Assembly (NCBI RefSeq): GCF_041260665.1
Contig: NZ_JBGCCT010000033.1
Location: 62,001-126,000 of the forward strand
Direction: 5' to 3'
DNA from: Catenulispora sp. GP43
GTDB taxonomy: Bacteria > Actinomycetota > Actinomycetes > Streptomycetales > Catenulisporaceae
DNA: 64,000 nucleotides
Part shown: in pieces, positions 52,515 through 62,589 of the stretch
Layout of the letters: every line of letters begins with the position of its first letter
How positions within the stretch are numbered: the first letter of the stretch is position 1
Program-made: the position numbers and the translations under genes
Notes under the pieces: model-generated
The model's database searches: none
What the model was told of the DNA's origin: nothing
The model's input: only the letters and a program-made list of their open reading frames with translations

Positions 52515-55247
52515 ATGGTGACGGCGCTGATCGGCCGCTTGCGGGAGCAGTCCGTCCTCGACGACCTGGTCGCCGCTGAGACGAACGGCAGAGCTCTGAT
52601 GGTGACGGGCGGGCCCGGGATGGGCAAGTCGGCCCTGCTGGACTGGACGGCCGACCGGGCGGCGGCCCTGGGACGTCGTGTCCTGCGCGTGGTGGGCAGC
52701 GAGTCGGAGTCCGAGCTGGCGTTCGCCACCCTGCACCAGATCCTGTATCCGTTGCTCGACCGTACGGACCGTCTTCCGGCCCCACAACGCGACGCGTTGC
52801 AGCGGGCGCTGGGCCTGACAGACGGCCCCGCGCCCGACCGGTTCGTCATTTCAGCGGGGACGCTGGCACTGCTCCAGACGGTGTCTGTGGAACAGCCGGT
52901 CCTGGTCGTCGCCGACGACACGCAGTGGATCGATATGTCCAGCGCCCAAGTGCTGGCCTTCGTGGCGCGGCGCCTGGCAGGGCTCCCGGTCGGTTTGCTG
53001 GCGGCGGCCCGCAGCGGATCTCCCGGTCCGCTCGACCACGCCTCGTTCCGGGTTCTGCCCCTCGGCCCCCTGGGACGTGACGAGGCTGCGCAGCTTCTTG
53101 AGGCCTCCCATCCCGGACTCGCAGAGGAACCGGTGCGTAGGATTCTTCAGGAGGCGGACGGAAACCCCCTGGCCCTCATCGAGCTGCCCGTCCAGCTCAG
53201 TGACCGCCAACGGGAAGGAACGGCTGTGCTGCCGGCGGTGCTGACGCTGGGAACCAATCTTGACAGGACGTTCGCCGGCCGGCTTCGTACGCTCTCGGAT
53301 GCCACGCGATACACCCTTCTCCTGGCCGCACTCGGCGGCCAGGGACCCGGGGGCCTGCGGAAGGTTCGAGCCGCGGCCCTGAAGAGCTGGCCGGGATGGA
53401 CTGAAGCCGTGCTGGACGGCATCGCGGGCAGCGACCTGGTCGGTATCGATCGGCATCGCGAGGAAGTCGTCTTCAGCCACCCGCTGGTGCGCTCCGCGCT
53501 GGTCCGTGCGATGCCCGCGGCGGTGGTCCGCAGCGCGCACTCGGCGTTGGCACAGGTGGCAGACCAGGATCCGGAGCGCAAGGCATGGCATCTGGCCTCC
53601 GCGGTCACCGGTCCCGACGAGAGCGTCGCCAAGGCTTTGGCCGCTGCCGCTGACCACGCACTCAAACGCGGCGGCGCCGCTGAAGCCAGCGTCGCGCTCT
53701 CGCGGGCGGCGGAGTTGAGTCCGGATCGCGCGGATCGCGTCAGGCGTCAGGTGGACGGTGCGATCGCCGCGGCGGTCGGTGGGCAGCTGGACCAGTGCGC
53801 GGCTTTGCTCCAGGAGACAGCCGAGGAGGACATGCCGGTGGAGGTCGCGGTTCGCCGGGCCACTGCGGCGGCCTTCGTCATGATCTACCGGGACAGCGAC
53901 ATGGAGGGCGTCTACCGCGAGTTCCTACCGGTCCTGGAGCGGATTCCTGCCGGAGGGGAGTACGACGCCGACTTCGAGCGGGTCTTCTACCTCTTGTTCA
54001 TCGCCGCCGTCTGGTTGGGACGTCAGGAACTGTGGGAGCCGCTGACGCGTTCGCTGGGCCGGGTGTCGGTCTTCGGCCGGCTGTGCCACGCCGCGCTCTC
54101 CGACCCGGCACGCACCGCGCTCGCCATCCGCGAGCGGATCGAGGCCGTCGCGGCCGGGCCGGCGCCGCAGACGTACCAGCAGATCAACTGGCTGTTGTGG
54201 ACCCTGCACGCGACAGACGTCCTGGGCGATCACGGTCCCCTGTGGCACGACCTGACGGAACAGAGCACGTATACGACGTACCACTTGCTGACCGTGGCCC
54301 GGTGCTACGACCACTACATCCGCGGTGACTGGGACGCCGTCGAAACCCTGACCGCCGAAGCCGAAGAGAGCGCCCACGAGCGTGGCTACGACTTCTACGT
54401 TCACGCCGCTCTGTACGCACGAGGACTGGTGGCGGCCAGCCGGGGGGACGAGCCCGTGTGGCGGCGTTGCGCCGAGACGATGCGGGCCTGGGCCGAGCCG
54501 CGCGGGCTGGGGTTCGGCGTGGCGGAGGCGCTGGAGATCGAGATCCGTGCGGCGGTCACCGGGGGAGACGCAGCGGAAGCCTTCGGGCTGGCCCGCCGGC
54601 TCACCCCGCCGGGAACGATTCCGCCGGGCGTCCCGCACTTCCACCGCATGTTCCTGGACCTGGTCGACAGCGCGATGCGGTCGGGGCACGTCGAAGCAGC
54701 CCGGGCGCACGTCGCCGCGGGGGTTGCCGCCGGCGTGGAGAAGATCTCACCGCACCACGCGTTCGTGCTGGCCGCGTCGCGGGCGCTCGCCGCTCCCGAC
54801 GACCAAGCCGAGGCACGGTTCCAGGAGGCGCTGACCGTCGCCGGAGCGGAGCGGTGGTCATTTGAATGCGCACGCGTCCGGCTCGCCTTCGCGGGCTGGC
54901 TGCGCCGTCATCAGCACCGGGCCGCCGCTCGCGCCCAGGCACAGAGCGCGCTGGACATCTTCCGCGGGCTGCGCAGCGAGCCCTGGATGCTGCTCGCCGC
55001 CGAGGAACTCCGTACAGCGGGCGGCAGCGTCGAGCCGCGGATCGCGGACCCGGCGCCGATCCTCACTGTGCGGGAAGCGCGCATCGCGGAACTGGCCGCG
55101 CAGGGGATGACCAACAAACAGATCGGCGAGGCATTGCACCTCTCGCCGCGCACGGTCGGCGTTCATCTGTACAAGGTCTTCCCGAAGCTGGGCATCACGT
55201 CGAGGACGGAGCTGCGGGGCGCGCTCGGCAGCCACGGCGAAGACTGA
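52515..55247 (+). CDS. LuxR-family ATPase (LAL, STAND) regulator
   Basis: The 910 residues have Walker A GGPGMGKS at 32-39, Walker [13 protein letters not shown], a TPR-like helical sensor core and a terminal HTH ([20 protein letters not shown], then [17 protein letters not shown]). It is followed by the catalase gene on the same strand about 180 bases away. Its core differs strongly from the other LALs in the window, implying its own signal. The link with catalase is positional only. Confidence 0.9.
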   Translation: MVTALIGRLREQSVLDDLVAAETNGRALMVTGGPGMGKSALLDWTADRAAALGRRVLRVVGSESESELAFATLHQILYPLLDRTDRLPAPQRDALQRALGLTDGPAPDRFVISAGTLALLQTVSVEQPVLVVADDTQWIDMSSAQVLAFVARRLAGLPVGLLAAARSGSPGPLDHASFRVLPLGPLGRDEAAQLLEASHPGLAEEPVRRILQEADGNPLALIELPVQLSDRQREGTAVLPAVLTLGTNLDRTFAGRLRTLSDATRYTLLLAALGGQGPGGLRKVRAAALKSWPGWTEAVLDGIAGSDLVGIDRHREEVVFSHPLVRSALVRAMPAAVVRSAHSALAQVADQDPERKAWHLASAVTGPDESVAKALAAAADHALKRGGAAEASVALSRAAELSPDRADRVRRQVDGAIAAAVGGQLDQCAALLQETAEEDMPVEVAVRRATAAAFVMIYRDSDMEGVYREFLPVLERIPAGGEYDADFERVFYLLFIAAVWLGRQELWEPLTRSLGRVSVFGRLCHAALSDPARTALAIRERIEAVAAGPAPQTYQQINWLLWTLHATDVLGDHGPLWHDLTEQSTYTTYHLLTVARCYDHYIRGDWDAVETLTAEAEESAHERGYDFYVHAALYARGLVAASRGDEPVWRRCAETMRAWAEPRGLGFGVAEALEIEIRAAVTGGDAAEAFGLARRLTPPGTIPPGVPHFHRMFLDLVDSAMRSGHVEAARAHVAAGVAAGVEKISPHHAFVLAASRALAAPDDQAEARFQEALTVAGAERWSFECARVRLAFAGWLRRHQHRAAARAQAQSALDIFRGLRSEPWMLLAAEELRTAGGSVEPRIADPAPILTVREARIAELAAQGMTNKQIGEALHLSPRTVGVHLYKVFPKLGITSRTELRGALGSHGED

Positions 55248-55429
55248 CCCGATCCTCTTGTCGTCCTCCGGGTGACTGCCTGGGCGGACCGGACGCTCTC
55301 GGAACGGGAACGGTGCGCGGCCGGAAAACCTCCCCGACCTCCCCGTTCATAGCATCGGCACGGCCGATCGATCTCCCGCACCCCGCGGTGAGCCTCGAAC
55401 CAGGCGACACCCGGAGGGACACCAGCACT

Positions 55430-56902
55430 GTGACCATTTCGAACGCCGGCCGGCGGATCCTGACCACCGAGTCGGGAGCCCCGGTCGCGGACAATCAGAA
55501 CAGCCTGTCGGCGGGAGTCGGCGGGCCGCTGCTGATCCAGGACCAGCAGCTCCTGGAGAAGCTCGCTCGTTTCAACCGGGAGCGCATCCCTGAGCGGGTC
55601 GTCCACGCGCGCGGCGCCGGCGCCTACGGGCGCTTCACGGTGACCGCCGACGTCACCGCCTACACCCGCGCGGCGTTCCTGTCCGAGGTGGGCAAGACTA
55701 CGGAGACGTTCATCCGGTTCTCCACCGTCGCCGGCAACCTCGGCAGCACCGACGCGGTGCGCGACCCGCGCGGCTTCGCGCTGCGCTTCTACACCGAGCA
55801 GGGCAACTACGATCTGGTCGGCAACAACACGCCGGTGTTCTTCATCCGGGATCCGAGTAAGTTCCCGGACTTCATCCACTCGCAGAAGCGCGATCCCCAC
55901 ACCGGCACCGTCGAACCGGAGAACGTCTTCGACTTCTGGTCGCACTCTCCCGAAGCCCTGCACCAGGTGACGTACCTGTTCGGCGATCGTGGCATCCCGG
56001 CCGGCTTCAGGCACATGCACGGCTTCGGGTCGCACACCTACCAATGGGTCAACGCTGCCGGCGAGGTGTTCTGGGTCAAGTACCACTTCCTTACCGACCA
56101 GGGTATCGAGAACCTCACCGATGAAGAGGCCGCCGCCGTCGCGGGGCGAAGCGCCGACTCCCACCAGCAGGACCTGTTCCAGGCCATCGACCGGGGCGAG
56201 TTCCCTTCGTGGCGACTGTCCGTCCAGGTCATGCCGGCCGCCGAGGCCGCGACCTATCGGTTCAACCCGTTCGACCTCACGAAGGTGTGGCCGCACGCCG
56301 ACTATCCGCTGCTCGAGGTCGGCAAACTCACCCTGGACCGCAACCCGGAGAACGTCTTCGCCGACGTCGAGCAGGCGGCGTTCAACCCGAACAACTTCGT
56401 CCCGGGCATCGGCGCCTCCCCGGACAAGATGCTGCAGGGACGGCTGTTCGCCTACGCCGACGCCCAGCGCTACCGCCTCGGCGTCAACCACACCCGGCTG
56501 GACGTCAACCGCCCGCACGCCACTGAGGCGGTCAACTACGGCCGCGACGGTGCGATGCGCTTCGACGACAACGGCGGACACCGCGCCAAGAACTACGAGC
56601 CGAACAGCTTCGACGGCCCGATCCAGACCGGCGAGCCGCTGGCCGCCGGAAGTGAGGTCGCGGGCCTGGTCGGCACATATGAGACGGTCGAGCATGCCGA
56701 GGACAGTGACTACGTGCAGGCCGGGAACCTCTACCGGCTGATGAGTGAGGACGAGCGGGCCCGCCTGGCGTACAACCTGGCCGCCCCGCTGTCGCGGATC
56801 ACCCGCCACGACATCGTCGACCGGTTCATCGGCCACCTGCGCCTGGCCGACCCGGGGTATGGCGACCGGGTGGAGGCCGCGGTCAAGGCCGAGCGGGCAT
56901 AG
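55430..56902 (+). CDS. katA: Monofunctional heme catalase
   Basis: The 490-residue enzyme disproportionates hydrogen peroxide. It starts at a GTG after a CGGAGGGAC site. The catalytic His is in [18 protein letters not shown], the catalytic Asn in [19 protein letters not shown], and the proximal heme Tyr in [15 protein letters not shown]. The length of about 490 residues, without an extra C-terminal domain, fits small-subunit (clade 3) catalases. It lies between two LAL genes, and no dedicated OxyR, FurA or CatR gene is adjacent. Confidence 0.95.
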   Translation: MTISNAGRRILTTESGAPVADNQNSLSAGVGGPLLIQDQQLLEKLARFNRERIPERVVHARGAGAYGRFTVTADVTAYTRAAFLSEVGKTTETFIRFSTVAGNLGSTDAVRDPRGFALRFYTEQGNYDLVGNNTPVFFIRDPSKFPDFIHSQKRDPHTGTVEPENVFDFWSHSPEALHQVTYLFGDRGIPAGFRHMHGFGSHTYQWVNAAGEVFWVKYHFLTDQGIENLTDEEAAAVAGRSADSHQQDLFQAIDRGEFPSWRLSVQVMPAAEAATYRFNPFDLTKVWPHADYPLLEVGKLTLDRNPENVFADVEQAAFNPNNFVPGIGASPDKMLQGRLFAYADAQRYRLGVNHTRLDVNRPHATEAVNYGRDGAMRFDDNGGHRAKNYEPNSFDGPIQTGEPLAAGSEVAGLVGTYETVEHAEDSDYVQAGNLYRLMSEDERARLAYNLAAPLSRITRHDIVDRFIGHLRLADPGYGDRVEAAVKAERA

Positions 56903-57065
56903 CCCCAGCCCTGTGCCGTCCCCAGGTACTTGACCAGGAGCTTCAGCCGGGGCCGCGGTGATCCACATCGGCCCCGGCGCGTGACAGAATCGCCCCGAAC
57001 AGCTGGCGGTGTGGCGCGATCGGATGCTCTGGTCGGCGTGCGGCCGCGGAATGGGGACGCACGGC

Positions 57066-59873
57066 ATGGAGGAGTTGCCCGGGGGCGCCGCCGGATCGGG
57101 AGCACGGCTGTCCCTGGTCGGCCGGGAAGCCGAGCTCGACCAGATCTCGCGACTCGTCACGGCGGGTCGTACGTCGTCCCGAGCGTTGCTCCTGCTCGGC
57201 GAGGCGGGCACCGGTAAGACCTCGTTGCTGTCCGCCGCGGTGGAGGTGGCGCGAGGCCTGGGGACGGACGTCCTGATTTCCGAAGGCTGCGAAGGCGAGA
57301 CCGACCAGTCCTTCGCGGCTCTGCACCAGCTGCTGCTCTCGCTTCGGGCCGACCTCGCCGGGCTGCCCCCGCACCTTCGCGAGGCGCTGGAGACCGCGTT
57401 CGGAGTGATCCCCGCCACTCGGCCGACCGATTCGATGCTGCTGCGCATAGCAGTGCTGACGCTGCTGGCCGACGTGTCGCGGCGGCGGCCGCTGCTGCTG
57501 ATCGTCGACGACGTCCAGTTCTTCGACCGTGACTCCCTCGACGTCCTGAGCTTTGTGATGCGCCGACTGGCGGCCGAGCCCGTGACGGTGCTCTTGGCTG
57601 CCCGCGGACTGACTCCGCCTGAAGGCATCGTGACGGGTCTGCCGGTTCTGGTCCTGGGTCCGCTCGACAGCGGCGCCGCCGCACGGCTGCTGGAGGTGCA
57701 ACCCCAGGCCCCCACGGGCCGGGCCCGCCTCGACGTCCTGGAGCAGGCCGCGGGCAACCCCTTGGCGATCATCGAACTTTCCCGCGCGTTCCGGGGTGGC
57801 ACGGCGTACGGACTGCCGGGCAGCGGGTTGTCACAGACCTTGCGTATCCAGGAGATGTTCGCCGCCCAGCTCCGCAGCCTTCCCGCCGCCACGCAACGGC
57901 TCGTCCTCTACGCGGCGGCAGCGTCGGATCACACAGAACTCGGCATCATTATGAAAGCGGCCGGTGCCGGAGCGGACCTCGACCTCTGGGCACCCGCGGA
58001 GGACGCGGGCCTGATCGCCCTCGCCGGCGACCGAGTGGCGTTCCGCCACCCGCTGGTGCGCACCGCCTCCTATCAGGGTGCTCCGATGCACCAGCGACAA
58101 CAGGCTCACACCGACCTCGCGGCCGCCCTGGCCGACCAGCCGGCGCTCCGGGCCTGGCATCTGGCCGCGGCGGCCGTGGGGCCTGACGAGTCGGTGGCCG
58201 CGGCTTTGGAGGAGAGCGCTGAAGCCGTCGAGCTGCGCAGCGGGTTCTTCGCCGCGGCAAGGGCGCTGGAACGGGCCGCCGAAGTCAGTCCGTCCGAAGC
58301 CGACCGGGCGCGCCGGTATGCCAAGGCGGTCAGAGCCGCGAGCAACGCCGGCGACACGTCCTGGGTGCGCGAACTGTATGCGAAGGTCGCTGCACTGACC
58401 CAGGACGCCGACGTGCTCGGCGTCGCCGCGAGCGGAGCCAGCATGGCGCTGTGCCTGTACGGCAACCAGCGCGAGGCCTTCCATGTGCTGTCCAGTGCGC
58501 TGGAGTCGGAACCGCCTCCGGCCCCCAGGACTGCCCTCGTCCTTGCGTCCATCCTCCCCGCCGTCGCGATCCACTCTGGGCTGCCCGAGGTACGGCTGTT
58601 CATGGCGGCCGTGGAGGGCGGGCTGGAGATCGTCGACGATTCCGACAGCCCGTTCCCGGAGTTGGCGAGGATCGAGACCTGCGACGCGCTGCGGGCCGTC
58701 GTCCGAGCCAGCGCTGATCCGGTCGCCGAGGCCGCGCTCCTGCTGCAGCGGACCCGGCAGGCGGATGCGGTGGACGCGGCGGCCGGCATCACGGACATCA
58801 CCCGCCTGTCGGCCATCGCCGGGATCGCGTGGCTGGCCGACGAGTCCGACGTGTGCGTCGAGTCCTTCCGCCGGACCTACGCCATGCTGCGCGCCTACGG
58901 ATCCATCGCCCTCGCCGCCACCACCCTGGCTCCGATGACCACGGCCCTGATCGACACCGGACGGTGGTCCGAGGCCGACGAGCAGCTGGCGGAGATCAGC
59001 ACGCTCGCCGTAGTCCACAACATGCGGGCCTTGGAGACCGAGGCCACCGCGCTGCGCGTGACCTTGCAGGCCCTGCGCGGACGGTCGGCGGACGGTGCGG
59101 CAGCGACCGACCTGAACTGGAACCGCGTCGATCTGGAGGAGAACCGCGCCACGCAGGTCTGGCTGCTGCGGGCGGCCGCCACCGCCGCTACCGCCGCCGG
59201 CGATTTCGAAGGCGCCTACCGGCATCTCCGGCAGCTGTTCGACGATGACAGCGCACCGCTGCACTACTTCCTGTCCCCACGATCCGTCGCCGACCTGGCC
59301 ACCGCGGCCCACCGAACGGGACGCCACCAGGACGTCGCGCCGATCGTCGCGGCGGTTCGCGAGGCGGTGGGACCGGATCCGACGACCCGGATGACCCTGC
59401 TTCTCCATCACGCGGAAGCCCTGGTCGGCGAAGCGAAGAACACCGAGCAGCACTTCCGGCTGGCGGTGGTGAACCCCGCCGCCGAGCAGTGGCCGCTGGC
59501 GCGCGCCCAGGCCCGGCTGCACTACGCGCAGTGGCTGCGTAGGCGTCGTCGGCCCCTGGACGCCCGCGCGCTGTTGGCGGCGGCGTTGGAGACGTTCAAC
59601 CGGCTCGGCGCGGACGGCCTGGCCGACGAGGCGCGCGCCGAACTGCGGGCCAGCGGTGTGGCGATGGCCTCGGACACGCCCGATCCGTTGTCCGCGCTGA
59701 CCGCCCAGGAACAGCAGATCGTCCGGATGGCGGCCCGCGGGCTGAGCAACCGGGAGATCGGCGAGCAGCTGCTCCTGTCACCCCGGACGATCGGATCGCA
59801 TCTGTATCGCGTGTATCCCAAGCTCGGGGTCAGCAGCCGACACCAGCTGCGCGACTTCTTCGACGACCTCTGA
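57066..59873 (+). CDS. LuxR-family ATPase (LAL, STAND) regulator, paralogue of the 43-46 kb gene
   Basis: The 935 residues have Walker A GEAGTGKT at 45-52, Walker B LLLIVDDVQFFD and an HTH with LTAQEQQIVRMAARGLSNRE and SPRTIGSHLYRVYPKLG. Long blocks, including AARGLTPPEG, NPLAIIEL, FHPL-type motifs and the last 70 residues, match the LAL embedded between the Cys hydrolases, so these two are duplicates. Here no hydrolase flanks it. The ATG at 57066 is preferred; starts at 57009 (GTG) and 57051 are alternatives. It is convergent with a MarR gene. Confidence 0.9.
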   Translation: MEELPGGAAGSGARLSLVGREAELDQISRLVTAGRTSSRALLLLGEAGTGKTSLLSAAVEVARGLGTDVLISEGCEGETDQSFAALHQLLLSLRADLAGLPPHLREALETAFGVIPATRPTDSMLLRIAVLTLLADVSRRRPLLLIVDDVQFFDRDSLDVLSFVMRRLAAEPVTVLLAARGLTPPEGIVTGLPVLVLGPLDSGAAARLLEVQPQAPTGRARLDVLEQAAGNPLAIIELSRAFRGGTAYGLPGSGLSQTLRIQEMFAAQLRSLPAATQRLVLYAAAASDHTELGIIMKAAGAGADLDLWAPAEDAGLIALAGDRVAFRHPLVRTASYQGAPMHQRQQAHTDLAAALADQPALRAWHLAAAAVGPDESVAAALEESAEAVELRSGFFAAARALERAAEVSPSEADRARRYAKAVRAASNAGDTSWVRELYAKVAALTQDADVLGVAASGASMALCLYGNQREAFHVLSSALESEPPPAPRTALVLASILPAVAIHSGLPEVRLFMAAVEGGLEIVDDSDSPFPELARIETCDALRAVVRASADPVAEAALLLQRTRQADAVDAAAGITDITRLSAIAGIAWLADESDVCVESFRRTYAMLRAYGSIALAATTLAPMTTALIDTGRWSEADEQLAEISTLAVVHNMRALETEATALRVTLQALRGRSADGAAATDLNWNRVDLEENRATQVWLLRAAATAATAAGDFEGAYRHLRQLFDDDSAPLHYFLSPRSVADLATAAHRTGRHQDVAPIVAAVREAVGPDPTTRMTLLLHHAEALVGEAKNTEQHFRLAVVNPAAEQWPLARAQARLHYAQWLRRRRRPLDARALLAAALETFNRLGADGLADEARAELRASGVAMASDTPDPLSALTAQEQQIVRMAARGLSNREIGEQLLLSPRTIGSHLYRVYPKLGVSSRHQLRDFFDDL

Positions 59874-59883
59874 GACGCGCTAT

Positions 59884-59910
59884 CCGCCCGGGTCCTGTCG
59901 CCCCGGCGGG
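59884..59910. terminator. Imperfect hairpin between LAL and MarR genes
   Basis: The arms ccgcccggg and ccccggcggg pair over nine positions with one mismatch around tcctgtcg, followed by ttt on the plus strand. The hairpin lies 11 bases after the LAL stop, between convergent genes. Confidence 0.4.
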
Positions 59911-59924
59911 TTTCAGGGTGCTGA

Positions 59925-60380
59925 TCAGCTGACCGCTTCGTCCGACGCGGCCGTGGCGACCGCTGTGCCGATGACGTCGAGGATCTTGTCCAGCCGCGCC
60001 AGGTCCTCGGCGCCCATCGCCTCGAAGATCTCGTGGAGCACCTTTCGGCCCGCCTCCGTGCCGGCGGCCACCGCCTTGGACCCCTGCGGGGTGAGGCTGA
60101 CGAGCTTGGCGCGCCGGTCCTCGGAAGACGTCGTCCGTTCGACGAGGCCTTCGCGTTCCAGCGCCTCGACCGACTGCGTGACCGACCGCGGAGCCTGGCC
60201 GAGTTCCTCCGCGAGCGATGACTGCGCCAGCGGGCCGCGGCGTGCCAGGACTTCCAAGACTTTGGTGCGGGCCAGGGAAAGGCCGCCGGCGTTCATCCGG
60301 GCGTCCACGACCCTGCGCAAGTGGTAGCTCACCGCGAGGTAGCGCAGTCCGATGTCTGCGGGGTCGGGGCTGTCGCTCAT
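59925..60380 (-). CDS. MarR-family transcriptional regulator
   Basis: The 151 residues have a winged helix (LARRGPLAQSSLAEELGQA, APRSVTQSVEALEREGLVER, then TSSEDRRAKLVSLTPQG). The start was placed at the ATG nine bases after GGAAGGA; a TTG six codons upstream lies inside that ribosome site. It is divergent from the SDR gene across two identical palindromes, which would let it repress both. Confidence 0.9.
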   Translation of the reverse strand: MSDSPDPADIGLRYLAVSYHLRRVVDARMNAGGLSLARTKVLEVLARRGPLAQSSLAEELGQAPRSVTQSVEALEREGLVERTTSSEDRRAKLVSLTPQGSKAVAAGTEAGRKVLHEIFEAMGAEDLARLDKILDVIGTAVATAASDEAVS

Positions 60381-60402
60381 CGCCGATGGTCCTTCCAATC
60401 AG

Positions 60403-60414
60403 TGAGGTACCTCA
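60403..60414. promoter_or_regulatory. MarR operator, first palindrome
   Basis: The perfect 12-bp dyad tgaggtacctca lies upstream of the MarR start. It is repeated exactly 28 bases further right. Confidence 0.8.
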
Positions 60415-60430
60415 TTGCATGCTACGTTGA

Positions 60431-60442
60431 TGAGGTACCTCA
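60431..60442. promoter_or_regulatory. MarR operator, second palindrome
   Basis: This is a second perfect copy of tgaggtacctca, just upstream of the SDR ribosome site. The flanking bases of the two copies mirror each other (agtgag...tcatt and gatgag...tcact), so the whole region is a large dyad. Confidence 0.8.
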
Positions 60443-60464
60443 CTAAAAGTTGGAGGAGGCATCC

Positions 60465-61364
60465 GTGGAAGACCGCTCCGTCATCGTCATCACCGGCGCC
60501 ACGAACGGCCTGGGCAGACTGGCCGCTCTGGACCTCGCGCGCCGAGGCATGCGCCTGGGTCTGGTAGCCCGCAGCCGGCGGAAGGCCGACGCGCTCCGCG
60601 CGGACATCGAGCGGGCCGCGCCCGGAACGCCGGTGGACGTGTTCCTGGCCGACCTGTCGCTGCTGCGCGACGTCGAACGCGCCGGTCACCAGATAGACGC
60701 CGCCTACCCGCGCATCGACGCACTGATCAACAACGCGGGAGTGCACGCGTTCTCCCAGCGGGTCACCGCCGAGGGGTTCTCGGAGATGACAGCCGTGAAT
60801 TACCTGGCGCCGTGGCTGCTGACCGACGTCCTGCGCGACAAACTCATCGCCTCGGCTCCGGCCCGGGTCGTCACGGTCGCCTCCCGCGCCTCCGAGCACG
60901 CCGGCGGTCGCGGCGCGGTGGGCCACCTGCGCGACACCGCCCCCTACACGCGTCGCGAATCCTCTCAGCTGTACGGCTGGACCAAGCTTCTGGACATCAT
61001 GTTCACGCAGGAACTGGGCCGTCAGCTCGAGGGGACGGGGGTCGCGGTGACCTGCTGCTGCCCCGGGTTCAACGTCACCGGGCTCGGCCGTGACCTGCCG
61101 TTGTCCGGCGTGCTGGAGAAGGTTCTCAAGGTGCTGAGGATCGGCGATCCCCGCCACGGCGCCGAGATCATCGTCCGGCTCGCGACCGATGCGGGCTTCG
61201 CCGGCGCCGACGTCACCGGAGGCTACTTCGCCGCTAAGGGTGCCAAACCGCTGGAATGTCCGCTGCCGGGCCGGGACGAAGGGGATCGGCGCGCTCTGTG
61301 GGAGGCCACCTCCGAGATCCTCAGTGGCTTCCGTGTCCGCGGGCCGAGCGAGGATCGGACATGA
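60465..61364 (+). CDS. Short-chain dehydrogenase/reductase (retinol-dehydrogenase-like)
   Basis: The 299 residues start at a GTG after GGAGGAGG. The cofactor motif is VIVITGATNGLGRLAALDLA (TGxxxGLG), with the RSRRKAD basic end that favours NADPH, the structural NNAG in ALINNAGVHAF, and the catalytic Ser and YxxxK in TVASRASEHAGG and SSQLYGWTKLLDIMF. The closest general type is the RDH/WWOX-like SDRs. Its last 44 bases overlap the 3' end of the convergent MFS gene. It is probably induced when the divergent MarR leaves its twin operators. Confidence 0.9.
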   Translation: MEDRSVIVITGATNGLGRLAALDLARRGMRLGLVARSRRKADALRADIERAAPGTPVDVFLADLSLLRDVERAGHQIDAAYPRIDALINNAGVHAFSQRVTAEGFSEMTAVNYLAPWLLTDVLRDKLIASAPARVVTVASRASEHAGGRGAVGHLRDTAPYTRRESSQLYGWTKLLDIMFTQELGRQLEGTGVAVTCCCPGFNVTGLGRDLPLSGVLEKVLKVLRIGDPRHGAEIIVRLATDAGFAGADVTGGYFAAKGAKPLECPLPGRDEGDRRALWEATSEILSGFRVRGPSEDRT

Positions 61365-62589
61365 CTTTCTCGCGGCGACGCTCCGTCGTCCAGTAGAGCA
61401 GTGCCACCAGCGGCATGGCCGCACCGAGCGCGGCGACTGCGTTCCAGCCCTCGGCGTGGTAGACGACGGTTCCGAGATGTGACCCGAGGGCGCCGCCGGC
61501 GAAGAAAGTGGCGATGTAGATGCTGTTCAGGCGGGCGCGAGCAGCGGGGTCGAGTTGGTAGATGACGTGCTGGCCGAGGATCAGGGTGGTCTGGACGGCC
61601 ACGTCGAGCAGGATCGCGGCCAGGGCGAGAAGCGCGATGTGGTGGGCACCGAGTGCGGTGAGCGCGGCGGCGATCGCGCCGAGCAGCAGCGCCACCCCGG
61701 TCATCGGCCGGGCCAGCCCGCGGTCGCCGAACCGGCCGGCCAGCGGAGCGACCGCCACACCGGCCGCGCCGACCAGCGCGAACAGGCCGACGCCGGAGGC
61801 CGTGTAGTGGAACCGCGGGCCGGTGAGCAGGAAGGAGACCGTGGTCCAGAACGCGCTGAACGATCCGAAGACAGCCGCCTGATACAGCCCTCGACGGATC
61901 ACGGTCGGGTGGGTGCGGACCAGCTTCATGGTGGAGCGCAGAACGTGGTGGTAGGGCAGATCGGTGGTGGGCGCGTGCCGGGGGAGGGCAAGCCGCAGGG
62001 CGAGGGCGAGCAGTGCGGTGAGCCCAGCCGACCCCAGGTACACGACCCTCCACCCGGCGGCGCCCGCGACCAGACTGCTGACGGTGCGGGAGAGCAGGAT
62101 CCCGGTGAGCAGCCCGGCCATGACGCGGCCCACGATCCGCCCGCGCGCGTGTTCGGGCGCCAGGCCGGCGGCGAACGGCACCAGGATCTGCGCGACGACC
62201 GAGGTCGTGCCGCTGAGCAGCGAGGCGACCAGGAAGACGGCGAAGCTCGTCGCCGCTCCCGCGGCGGCCATGACGACGGTGGTGATCGCGAGCAGGCAAG
62301 CCACCAGGCGCCGCTTCTCCAAGCGGTCACCCAGCGGCACCAGGAACAGCATCCCCAGCACATAGCCGATCTGGGTGGCCGTGACCAGCGTGCCCGCGGT
62401 GGCTGTGCTGACCTTGAACGCGTGCGCGAGCGTGGACAGCAAGGGCTGGGCGTAGTAGAGGTTTGCGACCGTCATCCCGGTGGAGACGGCGAACAGTGCT
62501 ACCAGCCAGCCCGGCAGCCCATCGCGCGAGTCCGTGGATGCGGCGTCCGAGGCGGCTGCCGACACGCGGCCGGATTGAACGGCCATCAT
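61321..62589 (-). CDS. MFS transporter (YnfM-like exporter)
   Basis: The 422 residues have 12 predicted helices. The first is preceded by LPGWLVALFAVSTGMTVANL, then LYYAQPLLSTLAHAF, a signature of the AraJ/YnfM efflux branch, and the loop 2-3 motif PLGDRLEKRRLV. It probably exports a small compound or drug. Its ATG overlaps the stop of the universal stress protein (ATGA), so they form an operon, and its 3' end overlaps the SDR gene on the other strand. Confidence 0.9.
   Translation of the reverse strand: MMAVQSGRVSAAASDAASTDSRDGLPGWLVALFAVSTGMTVANLYYAQPLLSTLAHAFKVSTATAGTLVTATQIGYVLGMLFLVPLGDRLEKRRLVACLLAITTVVMAAAGAATSFAVFLVASLLSGTTSVVAQILVPFAAGLAPEHARGRIVGRVMAGLLTGILLSRTVSSLVAGAAGWRVVYLGSAGLTALLALALRLALPRHAPTTDLPYHHVLRSTMKLVRTHPTVIRRGLYQAAVFGSFSAFWTTVSFLLTGPRFHYTASGVGLFALVGAAGVAVAPLAGRFGDRGLARPMTGVALLLGAIAAALTALGAHHIALLALAAILLDVAVQTTLILGQHVIYQLDPAARARLNSIYIATFFAGGALGSHLGTVVYHAEGWNAVAALGAAMPLVALLYWTTERRREKVMSDPRSARGHGSH

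Noticed and set aside
54866-55429. Upstream extension of the catalase frame
   Set aside because: It overlaps the end of the LAL and is Arg/Ala-rich; the catalase N-terminus begins at the GTG with a ribosome site.
55163-57892. A 909-codon minus-strand frame opposite the catalase and the last LAL
   Set aside because: It has no motifs and is antisense to an unmistakable catalase.
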